From NCBI RefSeq assembly GCF_002443255.2, contig NW_019211454.1, positions 24,628,782 to 24,692,781 of the forward strand: a stretch of DNA of 64,000 nucleotides, read 5' to 3'. Origin of the DNA: Varroa destructor. Lineage: Eukaryota > Arthropoda > Arachnida > Mesostigmata > Varroidae. Below, piece by piece: positions 1 to 11,248 of the stretch (position 1 is its first letter; every line of letters starts with the position of its first letter). Position numbers and translations under genes: made by a program. Below the pieces are notes generated by a model, which saw only the letters and a program-made list of their open reading frames with translations, had not been told where the DNA came from and ran no database searches.

Positions 1-1693
1 ATGGGATTATAACCTCGGTTCTCGTCCGCCTCTGTAGCCCACGTCTTTCCTGTAATTCTATCCTATCCCCTCCAAACTACGATGTACGTACTCTAAATAG
101 TAGATTTATCCTAGTAAGGATGCGTCAAAGTAGGTGACCATACACAAACAATAAATTCATAAACGCGAAACAATTACGATGATGAACAATTATGTACAAC
201 TTAAATAACATATGTATATGATAGGGTGGGACTACATAGGGGCCAAAATTCCGCGGCACCTAAGGGCAACCGTTGGCGCGAGGGGGAAAACTAGCGCATT
301 AATGCGTTTGCCCAAGGTCACTGATTGTTTCGCGCAAATAGATTGTTCGTTTAACAAGACGAAAGGGAACTAAAACACTTTTTCTGTCCTTCGAGAAAGA
401 GCTTGATGAACGTTCATTGCCAAATTAGAGCAAGGATAACCAGTCGTACATATAAAGTTTTGCCACGACGGGTTTTGAATAATCCAAATAGTAACGCGCC
501 CAGGACCTGCATTTTGTTTCAAAAATGATGGCCTGTTTGTTTCGTTCCGCAACGCCAACACATAGCAGTTAAGCCTATGTAACCAGCACAGTTACCCGCG
601 ATGCTAATATAAACACCTATATAAACGACTAAAAAAAACGCAATTTTTGCCGATTTGTGTCTCCAACAGACGGTAGAGTGCTGATAAACAAGTTGCTTCT
701 TTTTTCTCCATAGCTTGATAATTGTTTGATAAAATGCAAAAAAAACATTTAGCTGTCCCAAACGTTCCCGCGTTTTTTCCCGTAATTCAGCGACCTGAAC
801 CGCATTAAATTTCTGACTCGTATACATCTCTAAAATACTGCGAGTTTGACGATAATATTTGTCTTTGAAGTCCTTTTTTTAAAAACATTTTTAGTTCAAA
901 TAGCCCTGGTCCTGTATAGCTATAGCTACATGCATTGCAAGCTCTTACTAGTATTGATTTTCCCTCAGATATCTATATCTGAAGTGTATGTACATTTTGT
1001 CAGCGAGAAAGCATAAACTCTCTTAGCACACACCAGTTCTCGAACGGAGTTTGTAGCGTTATTATGGCTGACGAAACTTGCTAGCGCGGCAAAATGATCT
1101 TATGAACTTAATGCATTTTATGATAAGCAGCCCGAGGTCACATACGACAGTTTGTTTAACATTTTTTTCTGAATAGTTTAGCCAGTCGGGTGTCGAAATA
1201 CAGATGAGGTAACCATTTTTGTACTCATAGAGAAACCCTATTAGAACATATAAGAACGCTAGGTCATGAATTTTCGTTACATGAGATACAGTGAATATTA
1301 CAATTTGCGTTGTCCTCTCGGACTGCGATCGGAGCCTCGCGCAGGTTCTCCGCCTTCACGTGTGCCCTTGTCTATTCGACTTAATGTACTGACTCACAAC
1401 TCTTTATAAACCAAGCAGATGTCTTTCTCATTCTTTGCAACTACCAGCCTAAAGCTAAACTTACATTCTGTTTACACGCTACACTTTACAATATTACTCT
1501 CAGATAACGGTTAACGACTTTTAATTAATCTAGCTCTTTTTGTCTCGTGCTCCGTCTTTTAGCCCTTGGCCTTTCGTACCGTTGTGGACCATTTTCATTC
1601 GTTCTTCACTCCACTGTCCTTGCTAGTTATATTCAACGGCCTTTTTTCCATGATATGATACTGCTAGCAGCGGGCTGTAGTAGCAAGGCTTTA
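1..1693. other. Noncoding stretch, nothing convincing
   Basis: AT-rich with scattered short frames. A minus frame near 1270-1375 (beginning TRAHVKAENLREAPIAVRED) looks protein-like, but its acceptor lacks pyrimidines. Confidence 0.5.
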
Positions 1694-1900
1694 CTACAAG
1701 AATCGGGAATTATCGATGCAAAAGATTAACTCTGCTAATTGAACGGGCCCATCTGACATGCGGTTCACAACATTCACACCGTCGTATATCGTGGGGTGAC
1801 GAAAAAGTCGGCTGTTAGACGATGGATGGATCCCGTCTCTGTTCAACGTTATAAACCCAGCACTAGTTTGGTCAGACTGGTGCTGACCAGTACCGTTGGC
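1694..1900 (-). CDS. Terminal exon candidate, 68 codons
   Basis: The acceptor GACCCTGTTCGTGTTCCAG ends at 1901, and the frame stays open to TAG at 1696-1694. The reading begins ANGTGQHQSDQTSAGFITLN and continues RDGIHPSSNSRLFRHPTIYD, then a region with GVNVVNRMSDGPVQLAELIF. Asn-Gly-Thr could be a glycosylation site. A plus-strand frame from a good acceptor at 1629 (GTCCTTGCTAG) ends at 1729 and overlaps the last 36 bases. At most one of the two is likely real, unless the genes converge. Family unknown. Confidence 0.3.
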   Translation of the reverse strand, partial: ANGTGQHQSDQTSAGFITLNRDGIHPSSNSRLFRHPTIYDGVNVVNRMSDGPVQLAELIFCIDNSRFL

Positions 1901-2075
1901 CTGGAACACGAACAGGGTCGGTCTTCCCGAGAGAAGCCCAGGGATGATAACCGCTAGTTGGGCTGCGCTTGCAACTCAGCGCAATTTTGGCCGTTAGTGA
2001 AGGGGTAAAGCCTGTAGTTGCCGTCGAACCAAATCCGATATGAGGTTCGGGGGGTGAAGGCTAGAAATCGGCGCC

Positions 2076-2184
2076 TTAGTCGGTTAGAAACGTGTGAGAA
2101 AAGATATCACGCAGAGACTGGACAGGAACCCTTCCAAAAGGATTTAGAAAATAGAGAAGCCGTGTCGAGGCTTGTCGATTGCTG
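2076..2184 (-). CDS. Exon candidate with LLYFLNPFG motif
   Basis: A strong minus-strand pyrimidine tract (about 2190-2235) ends in ACATCATAG at 2185. The following 35 codons read SNRQASTRLLYFLNPFGRVP and VQSLRDIFSHTFLTD, then stop. The segment RLLYFLNPFG matches the opening signature of the diacylglycerol/sphingosine/ceramide kinase catalytic domain (LLVxxNPxGG) except that the second Gly is Arg. The next residues (LRDIFSHTFLT) keep the family's spacing of hydrophobics. The stop right after FLTD and the G-to-R change speak for a decayed copy or for coincidence. A Lys-rich plus-strand frame over the same bases (2018-2212) is explained as the reverse of the tract. Confidence 0.25.
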
Positions 2185-2641
2185 CTATGATGTAAAATCA
2201 CAAAAAAAATAAGAACAAAAAAGGGAAAAGCAGGATTTACTATTCGTCCTCTATTCCTTTGTAGGACTGAAATGAGGTAAACGCAATGAGCAACTGATCC
2301 ACACGGTGTGTGCTTCTGGCAGAATCGTTACATCATCAGCGCATGAAAAAGCTGCCAATGGATTCTGTACTATGATAGACTGTTGTGCCTATCACAGAGC
2401 GCAAAGGCCGTACTGCAAGGATATTATCTAGCCATCGATACCTGTAATGCTTTTATCGTGAAAATAAAAACGTAGACGTTCGTAGGTTAGAATACCAATG
2501 ATATGGAATATCTTTCTTACCTTTTATTATTACACTATGTCTATTAATAGTATTCAACAACTTCAAAGGTTATTACTCGTGACCCGGCCTAGTCGTGAAT
2601 TAATTGTATTATTATCAAATAACGATTGTACCTAATTTCAG

Positions 2642-2656
2642 ATTTCTACTACAAGT
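2642..2656 (+). other. 15-base interval between splice-like sites
   Basis: CCTAATTTCAG is followed after 15 bases by GTAAGTATC, a perfect donor. The acceptor is modest and the pairing could be chance. A second pair nearby (acceptor TTTTACTTTCAG at 2873, donor CAG/GTGTGT at 2887) would enclose only 13 bases next to a TA repeat. Kept as a possible microexon of low confidence. Confidence 0.18.
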
Positions 2657-2693
2657 GTAAGTATCAAAATGATGTGTCCTTTTTCCAGTCTCC

Positions 2694-2713
2694 TATATAT
2701 ATGTATATATATA
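2694..2713. repeat. TA microsatellite, interrupted
   Basis: TA run with a single G interruption, just after the microexon-like interval. Confidence 0.9.
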
Positions 2714-2893
2714 GGCGGCTATGAAGAAAACATAGGCAATTAATTTTATTCATTACCCTTCTGTAAGAAGGTCTGAAGTCTATGAGAAGCATTTGCGCTG
2801 ACTGGAGATAGATAGCGATCGCTTCACAAACAACACATTATATTTCAACCAAGTGTTTTTTTTTTACTTTCAGAACCTCTTACCAGGTGTGTG

Positions 2894-2911
2894 TATATAT
2901 ATATATATATA
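2894..2911. repeat. (TA)9 microsatellite preceded by GT
   Basis: A GT run passes directly into TA units over 18 bases. Confidence 0.95.
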
Positions 2912-3213
2912 GGTATATGCAAGCGTATTCTGTTTTGTATGTCATTATCTACAACTAATTGACTGAGTTCACCGTCAGCCCCGACGTCACGGTAATAACT
3001 GCCTGAGCAGTATGTCTCTATGTTTTGGATTCACGGGTACGCCATAATCGAGTTCTCTGTACTGTCGCTGGCTTATCGCTGACTGCGTCGAGTAAGTCTG
3101 CGAAAAGTATTTTAATCAAACCGAACTATACAAAATATTTTCTAAAGTGATCAGGGGCGTCCATAGGCATCTTTCATGAACACCCTATAGATGGGTCCTG
3201 CAAGCAAGGACCG

Positions 3214-3497
3214 TTAACTTGTTGGCGAATGCGAAAAGGATGAACTATTCCCGATAATTTTTTCTAATTTTTTATCCACGCATTCTGTTTGCCATGCACG
3301 TTGGGACGAAGCTTCTGAACGGCGAACGATGTCAGCTAAAAAAAAACTCGAAATGAGACAGATTCGATCGTTTGAAATAACCGTCTGGTAATGAATAGCT
3401 GTTTTTACCAAGACTAGTCCATTGCTGAGAGAGCCGAGTAAATCTACTGAATGCTTGTTGATTGACTTTTATCTTTGCAAATAGACAGCTAGTATGT
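3214..3497 (-). CDS. 3' end of a gene, two exons, helical protein
   Basis: Exon 3497-3409 follows the acceptor TTTTTCTTCGCCAG and ends in phase 1 at AGTCTTG/GTAAAA. A 73-base intron with a run of nine T ends in TTTTTTTTTAG. Exon 3335-3214 continues in matching phase to TAA. The protein reads HTSCLFAKIKVNQQAFSRFT, RLSQQWTSLA, then DIVRRSEASSQRAWQTECVD and a Ser-rich end. The pattern of Q, L, R, K and E looks like an amphipathic helix or coiled coil. Upstream exons were not found with matching phase. One candidate about 100 bases upstream (RIEKVFDAAQLLAKG) is out of phase. Function is unknown. Confidence 0.36.
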
Positions 3498-4236
3498 CTG
3501 GCGAAGAAAAACAATCCTTGCCACACGCAGGAGTTCGTCTAAGCTATTAGTTATTATGGTAACTACGACGATACGCATTTAAACCTTTGGCTAAAAGCTG
3601 CGCGGCGTCAAATACTTTTTCTATCCTATAGATTACATCAGAAATTTACAACAAGAACTTATGCCGTATGAAATTTGGAATAAAAATAATTTAATACAAT
3701 GCTCACCGTTAACTTAACACCGTATAAGTTCAGGTTGTATCGTTGATTGGTTTTAGAGATTAGAAACGATGTTGTCTAAAGACAACGTTTGCTTTTATGA
3801 GAAATCAATTTGAGTGAACATTTACGAGTGAAAATTATGCAGTGTGGTGCTCGATTATAGATATTGATGAAGTACCATTTTGAACTAGTATCAAAGAAAG
3901 TTTTCACGATCGGTATTGTGGCATTGCGATGGCTAAGCTATCTTCGTGTACCATAACAATACATTTGAAATACCTTTGCTGTTTAGACAACGAGGTCTAA
4001 TATTTACCACTTTTTCAATCTCAATGAACGACTCCCTCATCAAGTACAACCGCGTCTAACACCGTTTGTTTAAAATACGTATTTATTATATAATAGAATT
4101 ATTATACGACTTTTGGCTAGCAGATTATAGATTTTCATGAAATATTCCACTATTTCTATAGAGCCTAACAATACGGGCTACGATATTCGTGACCTTTGAC
4201 TTGTTCGATCGTTCTCCCAGACCGCGGAATCGTTTT

Positions 4237-4353
4237 TTAAAATAGGACTCTCTCGAGATGATCATTATCATTATGATGATACCCGCCAATCATAACAACC
4301 GTCACTTTTCCTCCCACCAATATCAAGTAACAAGAGCCGACGAAGGAAAATGG
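4237..4353 (-). CDS. Exon candidate, 38 codons, partly hydrophobic
   Basis: The acceptor CCTGTTCTATCTCAG ends at 4354. The next 38 codons are open to a TAA, reading PFSFVGSCYLILVGGKVTVV, MIGGYHHNDNDHLERVLF. Another frame from the same acceptor is open for about 26 codons, so the frame choice is uncertain. A weak donor (GGCGG/GTATCA) lies inside. Neighbouring exons were not identified. No function is assigned. Confidence 0.25.
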   Translation of the reverse strand, partial: PFSFVGSCYLILVGGKVTVVMIGGYHHNDNDHLERVLF

Positions 4354-5435
4354 CTGAGATAGAACAGGAATGGTGACTCGGACTAGGTCTATAGTCACCA
4401 TTTCTACAATTGCTCAAACAGTGAACGCATGGAGGTTTAATAATAGTTGGTCTGCCTTTGAGATCAAACAGGGCTAGAGCGAAGGTATTTTCCCCGGGGG
4501 CTGGCCACAAATAAGAACTGAGCGGCTTTATCACGAAATCCATTTCAACCCAAGAGGGAACGACGAGCTTCACTGGTCTGGAATCCGCTATATACAGTAT
4601 TCGTGTCGAAGCACGCTCACCGCTACATCAGTAGCGGCGATTTAAATTTAAGAAGCTAATTTTGGAGGTGTAACTAGTAGTTCACTCGTATGTGCTTATT
4701 TTCAACTAATGTTATTAAGCGATTGTACAGATCTGCATACAACTTCTAAGGAAAAAAGGATTTAGCACCAATTACTCAATTATCTTAGATGAAAAGTGCC
4801 ACATGGAAATATTTTCAGGTACGTTGACAATAGCGACGCCGCTGTCGACCTGTTTTTACTGGTGCAATCATTTAGTTACTAAATCAGATGCTTATTCGGC
4901 AAATGCTTTCGTTTTATTTCCTCTGGAATAAGCATACAGCAAAAGAGGAAATTATTTTTAGGCTATTTATGGCCTTAAGGGAGTGTGCAACACAGAGCAC
5001 ATTGCCATGCCGTTTAAAATGATAATTCAGTCAAACATAAAAAAGGCACAGTTTATAAGGACCCAACAATGTTAAGTTTTGATGTATGCCGGCGCCAGTC
5101 GGGGGCAGATGTGTAGGAGTCAACGAATGATGCTGTTAAAGATACGAATTAAATATTCTACTCTCATCTTTGAAAAGGACATTTTTCTAGACCTAGTTTT
5201 CGGCTCAGCTACAGTATGTACACATCTGTGCAATTTTATTTTCCATATATGTGTATAAATATCCACTATGTGCGTGATCTACATCCTTATTAAATCATCA
5301 AATTAAGACATATGCCGTTTCTTCCTACGGAGGTCTGCGTTTCATGTTTAAGAAGTACGATAATAATTTAGATATCATAACAGCGATACTGATTTACGAT
5401 TCCCGGCACCCAGCCAGCAGTTACGGCCACCAGCG

Positions 5436-5644
5436 TTACGCGCCATAGCGTGCTACTTCCACTACTTCTATCATCGTTCGTCGATTGCGCGGCAGGAAGA
5501 GTCGGAAAAAGACTTTTAAATTCTCTGAACAGTGTTTCTGCTCCACACTTTGTTCCTTCTTTATCTCTTCATGCTTCTTATATTGGGTGAAGTGAATATC
5601 ATATTTTCCCTGCGATCCCATTGACAACTGAGGATTTTTCTCGA
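5436..5644 (-). CDS. Terminal exon candidate, charged C-terminus
   Basis: A tract with nine consecutive T precedes the acceptor GAAG, ending at 5645. The following 68 codons are open to TAA at 5438-5436. The reading is EKNPQLSMGSQGKYDIHFTQ, then a Lys/Glu helix (YKKHEEIKKEQSVEQKHC), then KVFFRLFLPRNRRTMIEVVE and a short tail. Upstream, a phase-compatible donor at about 5780 (GGACAAA/GTATTA) would add an exon starting at an ATG (MQPGQ). Composition and heptad-like spacing are protein-like. No domain is recognised. The opposite strand is pyrimidine-rich but has no suitably placed AG, which favours this strand. Confidence 0.38.
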
Positions 5645-6192
5645 CTTCAAAAAAAAACAATCAAGCAAGCGGGAAAAAGAGGACAAATATTTTCATTTGC
5701 TCTTGATGAAAACAAAGAATTAATACATGTCAAATTTATCCTTCGCTGTTCCAGCTGTCCTTAATACTTTGTCCCGGTTGCATCGCGATCGATCGGAAAC
5801 TCAGAAATGCTTTTTCTCTTGCTTGCCTTTTACTTGTTCTTCCGCGAGTTCCGAACCCTCCAGTTACAACTGTAGCAGTCCGTTCTCATTGGGCACAATC
5901 GGCGCGCTAATTTTCCACTTCAGGTTGAACAAAAATTCCATTCGCAAAAGTGGCGTTTTTCTGGGATTAAGGGAGCGTAAGGCAGACTCAAGGTTTAACA
6001 TAAAGAGAGAAGAAGCGAGTGTGCGTGAGTCGGTGAATTTAAGGAGCGAGGGAAGGAGCTAGAGATACCCAGCGAATAATAAAGCTGGAAATGGCGGGAG
6101 ATTGCAGGGAAAGCAGCAATGAAAAGTGGAGATGACATTTAATTTTATTGTTGTGCTCTGTACGCTCTAACCGCTCTAGATGACATTCTGAA

Positions 6193-6225
6193 TAGCTAGC
6201 TAGCTCGCTAGCTAGCTAGCTAGCT
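6193..6225. repeat. (TAGC)n tetranucleotide repeat
   Basis: About eight units of TAGC with one altered unit (TCGC). The unit is self-complementary, so each strand can fold on itself. Confidence 0.95.
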
Positions 6226-6351
6226 GACTGTCTGGTCCTGCCGCTAGCTGAGGTAGCAAGAAACGAAGAAATCAAAATTCCGACACAAAGTCCATTCGGT
6301 CTTATGTTTGTCTCTCTAATACGATCATAAAAATAGAGAATTCAAAGCAAG

Positions 6352-6371
6352 CCAGCCAGCCAGCCAGCCAG
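6352..6371. repeat. (CCAG)5 tetranucleotide repeat
   Basis: Five perfect units, 130 bases after the TAGC repeat. Confidence 0.95.
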
Positions 6372-6372
6372 T

Positions 6373-8743
6373 CGTCGGCAAGACGAAAAAGAATGCCTTG
6401 CTAGCATGGCGACTAATGGCACTCGTGCTATTGAGCTTGCTCTTAGCCTGTGACCTAAGATGCTTCGCTGCCTAACTTCGAATCCCTGCGGACGTTGAAT
6501 CTGTGCGCTCATTTGTCTCGGATTCCCTAGCAGCCGATATGCCAGCGAACGTACAGATGTCTAGATAGAGATTCTATCGCCATATGGACATATACACGTG
6601 TCGGCGTTGCCATTGCCACTGAATTTGCCCCGCCGAATGATGATAAACATGCCTTTGAGAAAGAAAGTACATGATAACGATGAGCGCAATGCCGGTGGAA
6701 TGTATCTCGTTCGATGACAGAGCGCGTGCAACAGAACGCCAAACGAGAACGGGGCAAACTTAGAAGTTAATTCTCGAAGACTAGAAATGTATCGAGAAGT
6801 GTCTTAGGAAGAATCTTTATGTGGATAATCGTAAGCGGCTAATCACAGACTTTGTCTGTGACTAGCAGAGCGACCACCGTCTATGAGCAACTAAGATATA
6901 CAGTCACGCAGAAGATGTAGCGGCGGCAAGAGTCGTCTGTATTAATGTGCTTGGATAAACATATCTATAATAACTATATAAGTAACACCTAGTACTACAT
7001 TGCTTCTAACAGTAACGTTCTGAAAAGGGATTAAAACGAAATGTCAGATTGCTTCATCACAACCCCACCATTAGAGCGCGACCGAAGAAGGGTATAATGG
7101 CATTGTTACCTGTCTGTGAGATGTACCTAAACACCGTCCAAACACCCCCGGGAGCAGATGTCGTACTGAGAACGATACGGAACACCTCCCACGTGTCAGC
7201 CAACCCCCAATATAGAACTAAACATGAGGTTGTCACTTGGTGAACATCTCAATTATCCCAAAGATCAACATACAGAGAGGACTGACACAACTGTCGGCTA
7301 GAGATTGGACCGCAGAATTACGATGTCGATATATCTACATAGGGCTATAATAATAAGCTGGCTTAGTGTGAGTCTTCTTGGTTTTTAGCGAAGAAGGCAA
7401 GTAATTTAAGATTCGACGTAAAGAAATAGTATGCTTCTAGCCACAGCATGTTCTGTTTAAATATTCACGATTAGCTTGCTAGCAGACTAAAAGCTCTTAA
7501 AATGTATCTACATATACATATAATTTAATTTGGAGCTAAATTGAAACTCTATGTTGAATAAACACACTGATCGATATATGTTAAATCGAACATTTATCTG
7601 AATTTTAAATCTAAAACAAATAAACTATCTAAGTGGAGAAATGCATTAGGCCGGTATCAGGCGAAAGTTTTGAAACAAAAATGATTGCCTCGATCCGTTG
7701 CATAATACAAATACGTTTTTATTTCTAGCTAATGGAGGCATAAGGCTGCCTAGTGTACTACCGGGGGGCCACCGTCTCAAGTCTTCTTAAGCTTCCATGA
7801 ATGAAAAAAGTATCGGGTTAAACGCAGATAATTGGGTAATTTAAACTAAGTGCTATTTGGTATCACGATAATTCGGTACACGGATCAGACCAGCACCTTG
7901 TTAGGGACGGAAGTTTTTCGTATCCTAAGTATAGAAGAAACTGCAATAGTAGCAATGCTTTTTCGCGCTTTTGTCCTTGCCGTTCTCTGTTCATTGCCAG
8001 GGAAAGCTCCAATAGTAAAATAGTCAAGGTTTCTCGCATCGGTTTTTAGTTGACTTTCTTTCTCTTCTCTATGTGTCGTGTCTTCTTGCCTTTTCTTGAA
8101 TCTAACGGCACACGGCGCCAGGCCCGACTGTAAGTACAGTCCCGGTATTCCCCTTTACTTTCATTCGCTTTCTCACCAAATCGCATCGCCGCTGACGCAG
8201 CGAACGTGGTCGGCATGAGCAGGTCCTTACCGCCATCGTTTCCACTAAGGCTGTTGCTAACTAGATGACGCTCCACTCCATGGCTCAGGTCAAAGCGTGC
8301 CCCTTCCCCACACCGATAGTACTACAACACTAACATGAGGCCCCATCGTCGAGGTTCTTCACGTCGCCAGGCGGTATGGCTTCATCCGTCGACGGCAGCA
8401 ACAGGGTAAATAAAGCACAGCAGGCCCGCACCCGATCGGTGTACACTGCACATGCCTAAAATGCACCAAGTATCGCGTTCGGTAGAACTGAATAAGCGTA
8501 AACCAGGTCTTTAGCGTAGAGCTGAAGGCTGCAAGAGTAGAAAGCTCTTATACTTGTTCGAATTAGTCTGAAATTAAAAAAAGGCATCAGAAAACATTAA
8601 CCACTGCAAAGCTGTTGCGACAAAAAGAAGTTAAAAAGTACAGACGCTATATTGCTACGGATGATTAAAACTTAAGGGCTCCGATAGGCGAAAAACCTCT
8701 GGAGGGAAACACCATCTATGTATATGATGCGGTACAATAAACT
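6373..8743. other. No gene found; GC-richer island near 8.1-8.45 kb
   Basis: The stretch 8090-8430 is richer in G and C and has several short minus frames (for example one through LLLPSTDEAIPPGDVKNLDD). A good donor on the minus strand (GATGGCG/GTAAGG near 8230) may mark an exon, but no frame could be chosen. The rest shows only the hairpin at 6843. Confidence 0.4.
6843..6861. repeat. Perfect hairpin, 8-bp stem, 3-base loop
   Basis: TCACAGAC, TTT, GTCTGTGA. No nearby T-run or gene end to make it a terminator; role unknown. Confidence 0.6.
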
Positions 8744-9203
8744 ATGGCGACTTCAAACGCGCCTGTCGAAAACGCAAGCAACATGTCTTACGTTACGATT
8801 GCGGAGTTGACCTTGAGTGAAACAATTTTTGCGTTGGCCTCCATTTTGGCTGGAACAATTTTGTACGGAAACCAGTTACTTAAATTTTCTCAATTATTAC
8901 AAAACGGTAAATATGCTTTCATATATGCGATTTTTATATTTGAGGAGTCGGGATGCTTATCGCAGCATTTTATGGAATACATGTTACGAAGTCTATTGGA
9001 TAAAGCATACAAAAGTTAGCCTGGGGGTCATTTTCGTACAGGTATGTTTAAGTTAACCCGTTTCATAGAAAATATCTATTCATGTACATTCCCAAAACGA
9101 TGTGACATCATTAATTCTAGCTATTCCTGATCGAGTTTCTACCGACATTGCGCCAGCTATCATTGTAACCTGTCTCGCACTGGCTAGCAGTTGTTACTTG
9201 TGA
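8744..9203 (+). CDS. Small protein with two hydrophobic segments, 81 aa, two exons
   Basis: The ATG at 8744 has an in-frame TAA six bases upstream and G at +4. Exon 1 (8744-8906) ends in phase 1 at ACG/GTAAAT. An acceptor (TTAATTCTAG, ending at 9120) starts exon 2 (9121-9203) in matching phase and ends in TGA. Residues 27-42 (TIFALASILAGTILYG) and 64-80 (IAPAIIVTCLALASSCY) are hydrophobic with a short polar link (KFSQLLQNAIPDRVS). An alternative middle exon ending at 9045 (GTACAG/GTATGT) would change the C-terminal part. The order Y, then NQLLKFSQLLQ, then a hydrophobic segment faintly recalls ninjurins, but this is too weak to name it. Confidence 0.33.
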
Positions 9204-9834
9204 ACAGCAGCGAGTTTCGTGGCCATCTTTTACCAACGTATCCGCAAACAAGTACCTAATAGATGCTATCAACGGGCTTAATTTTCATGGCTCTTAAACT
9301 ACGAAATATATCTGATCTGATTGTACTTTACGGATCTCCAAAAGGCCATAGATTGAATAACTATGTGTGGCCTTATAAGTAACTTTTCTAGGCTTTCCGC
9401 GATAGAACTAATTGAATAATTCCATTTAGCGTATGCGTATCGATGGTGATCGTTACCCGCCATAACCTGCAAAGATGCCCGTTTATATCTGTGCCCGTGA
9501 ACTGATTGCCTAGTTAGCTTTAAGTAAATAAATATATCTCCAGTTTTTTGGTTCATGTTTTAGGTGGAATTGTATAATATTTTAGCAACGAAATTCTTCC
9601 GAAAAACAATTAAACATGTTCCATGGTGAACAAAATATAGAATCTTCCATTGTGGGAAATGCCGTCCTAATATTTTATATCATTAATCGTGTTTCTTTCT
9701 CGTAATAGTTTGTGTGGATACAAAACAGCGCAAGACATAAAGCTAAATGCTTCCACTATTATAAGGACCGTTACCATCGGTTTTTCCCTATCTGTGTTTC
9801 TATATAGGCTACAGTAAGCTATATTCATGCATGA

Positions 9835-9934
9835 NNNNNNNNNNNNNNNNNNNNNNNNNNNNNNNNNNNNNNNNNNNNNNNNNNNNNNNNNNNNNNNNNN
9901 NNNNNNNNNNNNNNNNNNNNNNNNNNNNNNNNNN
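9835..9934. other. Scaffold gap of 100 N
   Basis: Exactly 100 undetermined bases. The round size indicates an assembly placeholder of unknown true length. Any frame crossing it is meaningless. Confidence 0.99.
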
Positions 9935-11165
9935 ATATAGTCATTATTCTATTCTACAATGTTTCTTAGCAGCTATTGAGACAGTTGAAATTCTCGTAAC
10001 GGTCACAAACCGTATTTGTTGGCATTTGTACATTCAGTCGGCGAAATCGGGTAAACTGCCAAAGAAACATAATGTTCAGCTAAGCACTGAAACGACGGAT
10101 TTAGATTAAGCCGACAATTTTGAGCAGCTGGACAGATGGCAAAATAGAATGGTTGCCAGATGGCCATCGGGGACCAACAGAAAAATGATGTTTCCATCAG
10201 AAACGTCTTGAAGTGTACCTCAACCATAGTTTCAACGACAGCTGAATTCAATCGTCTGTGCACAGGGAGACTGCCCTGTTGCAGAAGATAAGACGCGTTT
10301 CACAAATATGTCGATCGATGCTTCGCAGAATGCATCTATCCATAGCAGATTCAATAATGGTTCACTGCCTTAACAATTGTCCGTGTAGAAAAATTTTACT
10401 GCAGGGTTGTTTTCTACACTTGCCGTATATTATCGTTTCAGTGTACCTCGTTGCAATGTTTTGTGTCCCCACTTCTTGATGCTTCTCGCTTGTGATATTT
10501 ACATTGAATCATTGACCATATTGATATTTTCGTTGTTTTTTTGTTGTCCTTGGCATAGAGAGCCTGTTTTTCCGAAGAAAAAGGTTGCGCCTAAATATTT
10601 GGGACCTTCAAGATCGCTTTCTTGGCCCGTCCTCCAACTACGCTGAATAGGTCTTTACTTGAATGATCAGTCGAATGTGTCCTGCTCATCCCTAGCCCGC
10701 CTTGCATCATCTTGATTCCTCACTCGAGGCACCGACTGCGGTGTGTTTCATATATAGATAGCTAGTACGTCACGAACCTCTACCAAGTTTTTTTGCTATT
10801 TTAAAAATTGATAGCTAGCAGGAGTTACCACGTTATGTTTCATCAACGATAGCTGGATAGGTGCAATAGAGGAAAACTGGAAATCATGATTGGTTGCTAG
10901 TTTGTTATCTTAGTGCTGATACACCGTCATATTGCAAGCTTCATCCTATTCAACTATGGTCTTGACGTTTTTTCGTACTTCATATTTTCTGATAGTTTGA
11001 TAGATAAATTAGATACTGCTATTTAACATTCTAACTTTTCACCGTAGTTTAAGTTTAGAGCTAGCTACCAAATACTACTCTACTAGGAAAACGTCAACTT
11101 TTACGTCCAATATTGACATTAATCATTTCATCGGACGGCTAGCTCCCAGCATGAAATAATGTCTG

Positions 11166-11248
11166 TCTGTTCCCGGGTTCGAACCTAGACCACGAGGTGT
11201 TTCTAAGATTATCGGGCAAGTACGCTACCCGCTACTCTACCACCTGGT
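11166..11248 (-). repeat. tRNA-like element with Pol III A and B boxes, possible SINE head
   Basis: On the minus strand, TGGTAGAGTAG at 11242-11232 matches the A-box consensus TRGYNNARNNG at every position. GGTTCGAACCC at 11185-11175 matches the B box at ten of eleven. The 46-base spacing is normal for a tRNA. The T-arm can form four of five pairs (CTAGG with CCGGG), but no 7-base acceptor stem closes the ends and no clean anticodon arm was found. It is therefore more likely a tRNA-derived short interspersed element or tRNA pseudogene than a working tRNA. No second copy was found in this window. Confidence 0.5.

Noticed and set aside
2018..2212. Plus frame of 64 codons, rich in Lys/Arg/Glu
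   Set aside because: It runs over the reverse of a strong minus-strand splice tract and has no ATG or acceptor of its own.
5727..6062. Plus frame of 111 codons from an ATG
   Set aside because: Length is within chance, the C-terminal half is a purine-rich tract, and it lies opposite the upstream part of a better minus model.
6412..6485. tRNA-like stretch with CTTCGAATCCC
   Set aside because: The B box is only partial and no A box or cloverleaf could be fitted.
9831..10109. 92-codon frame crossing the N gap
   Set aside because: A third of it is undetermined bases; only the part after 9934 can be read.
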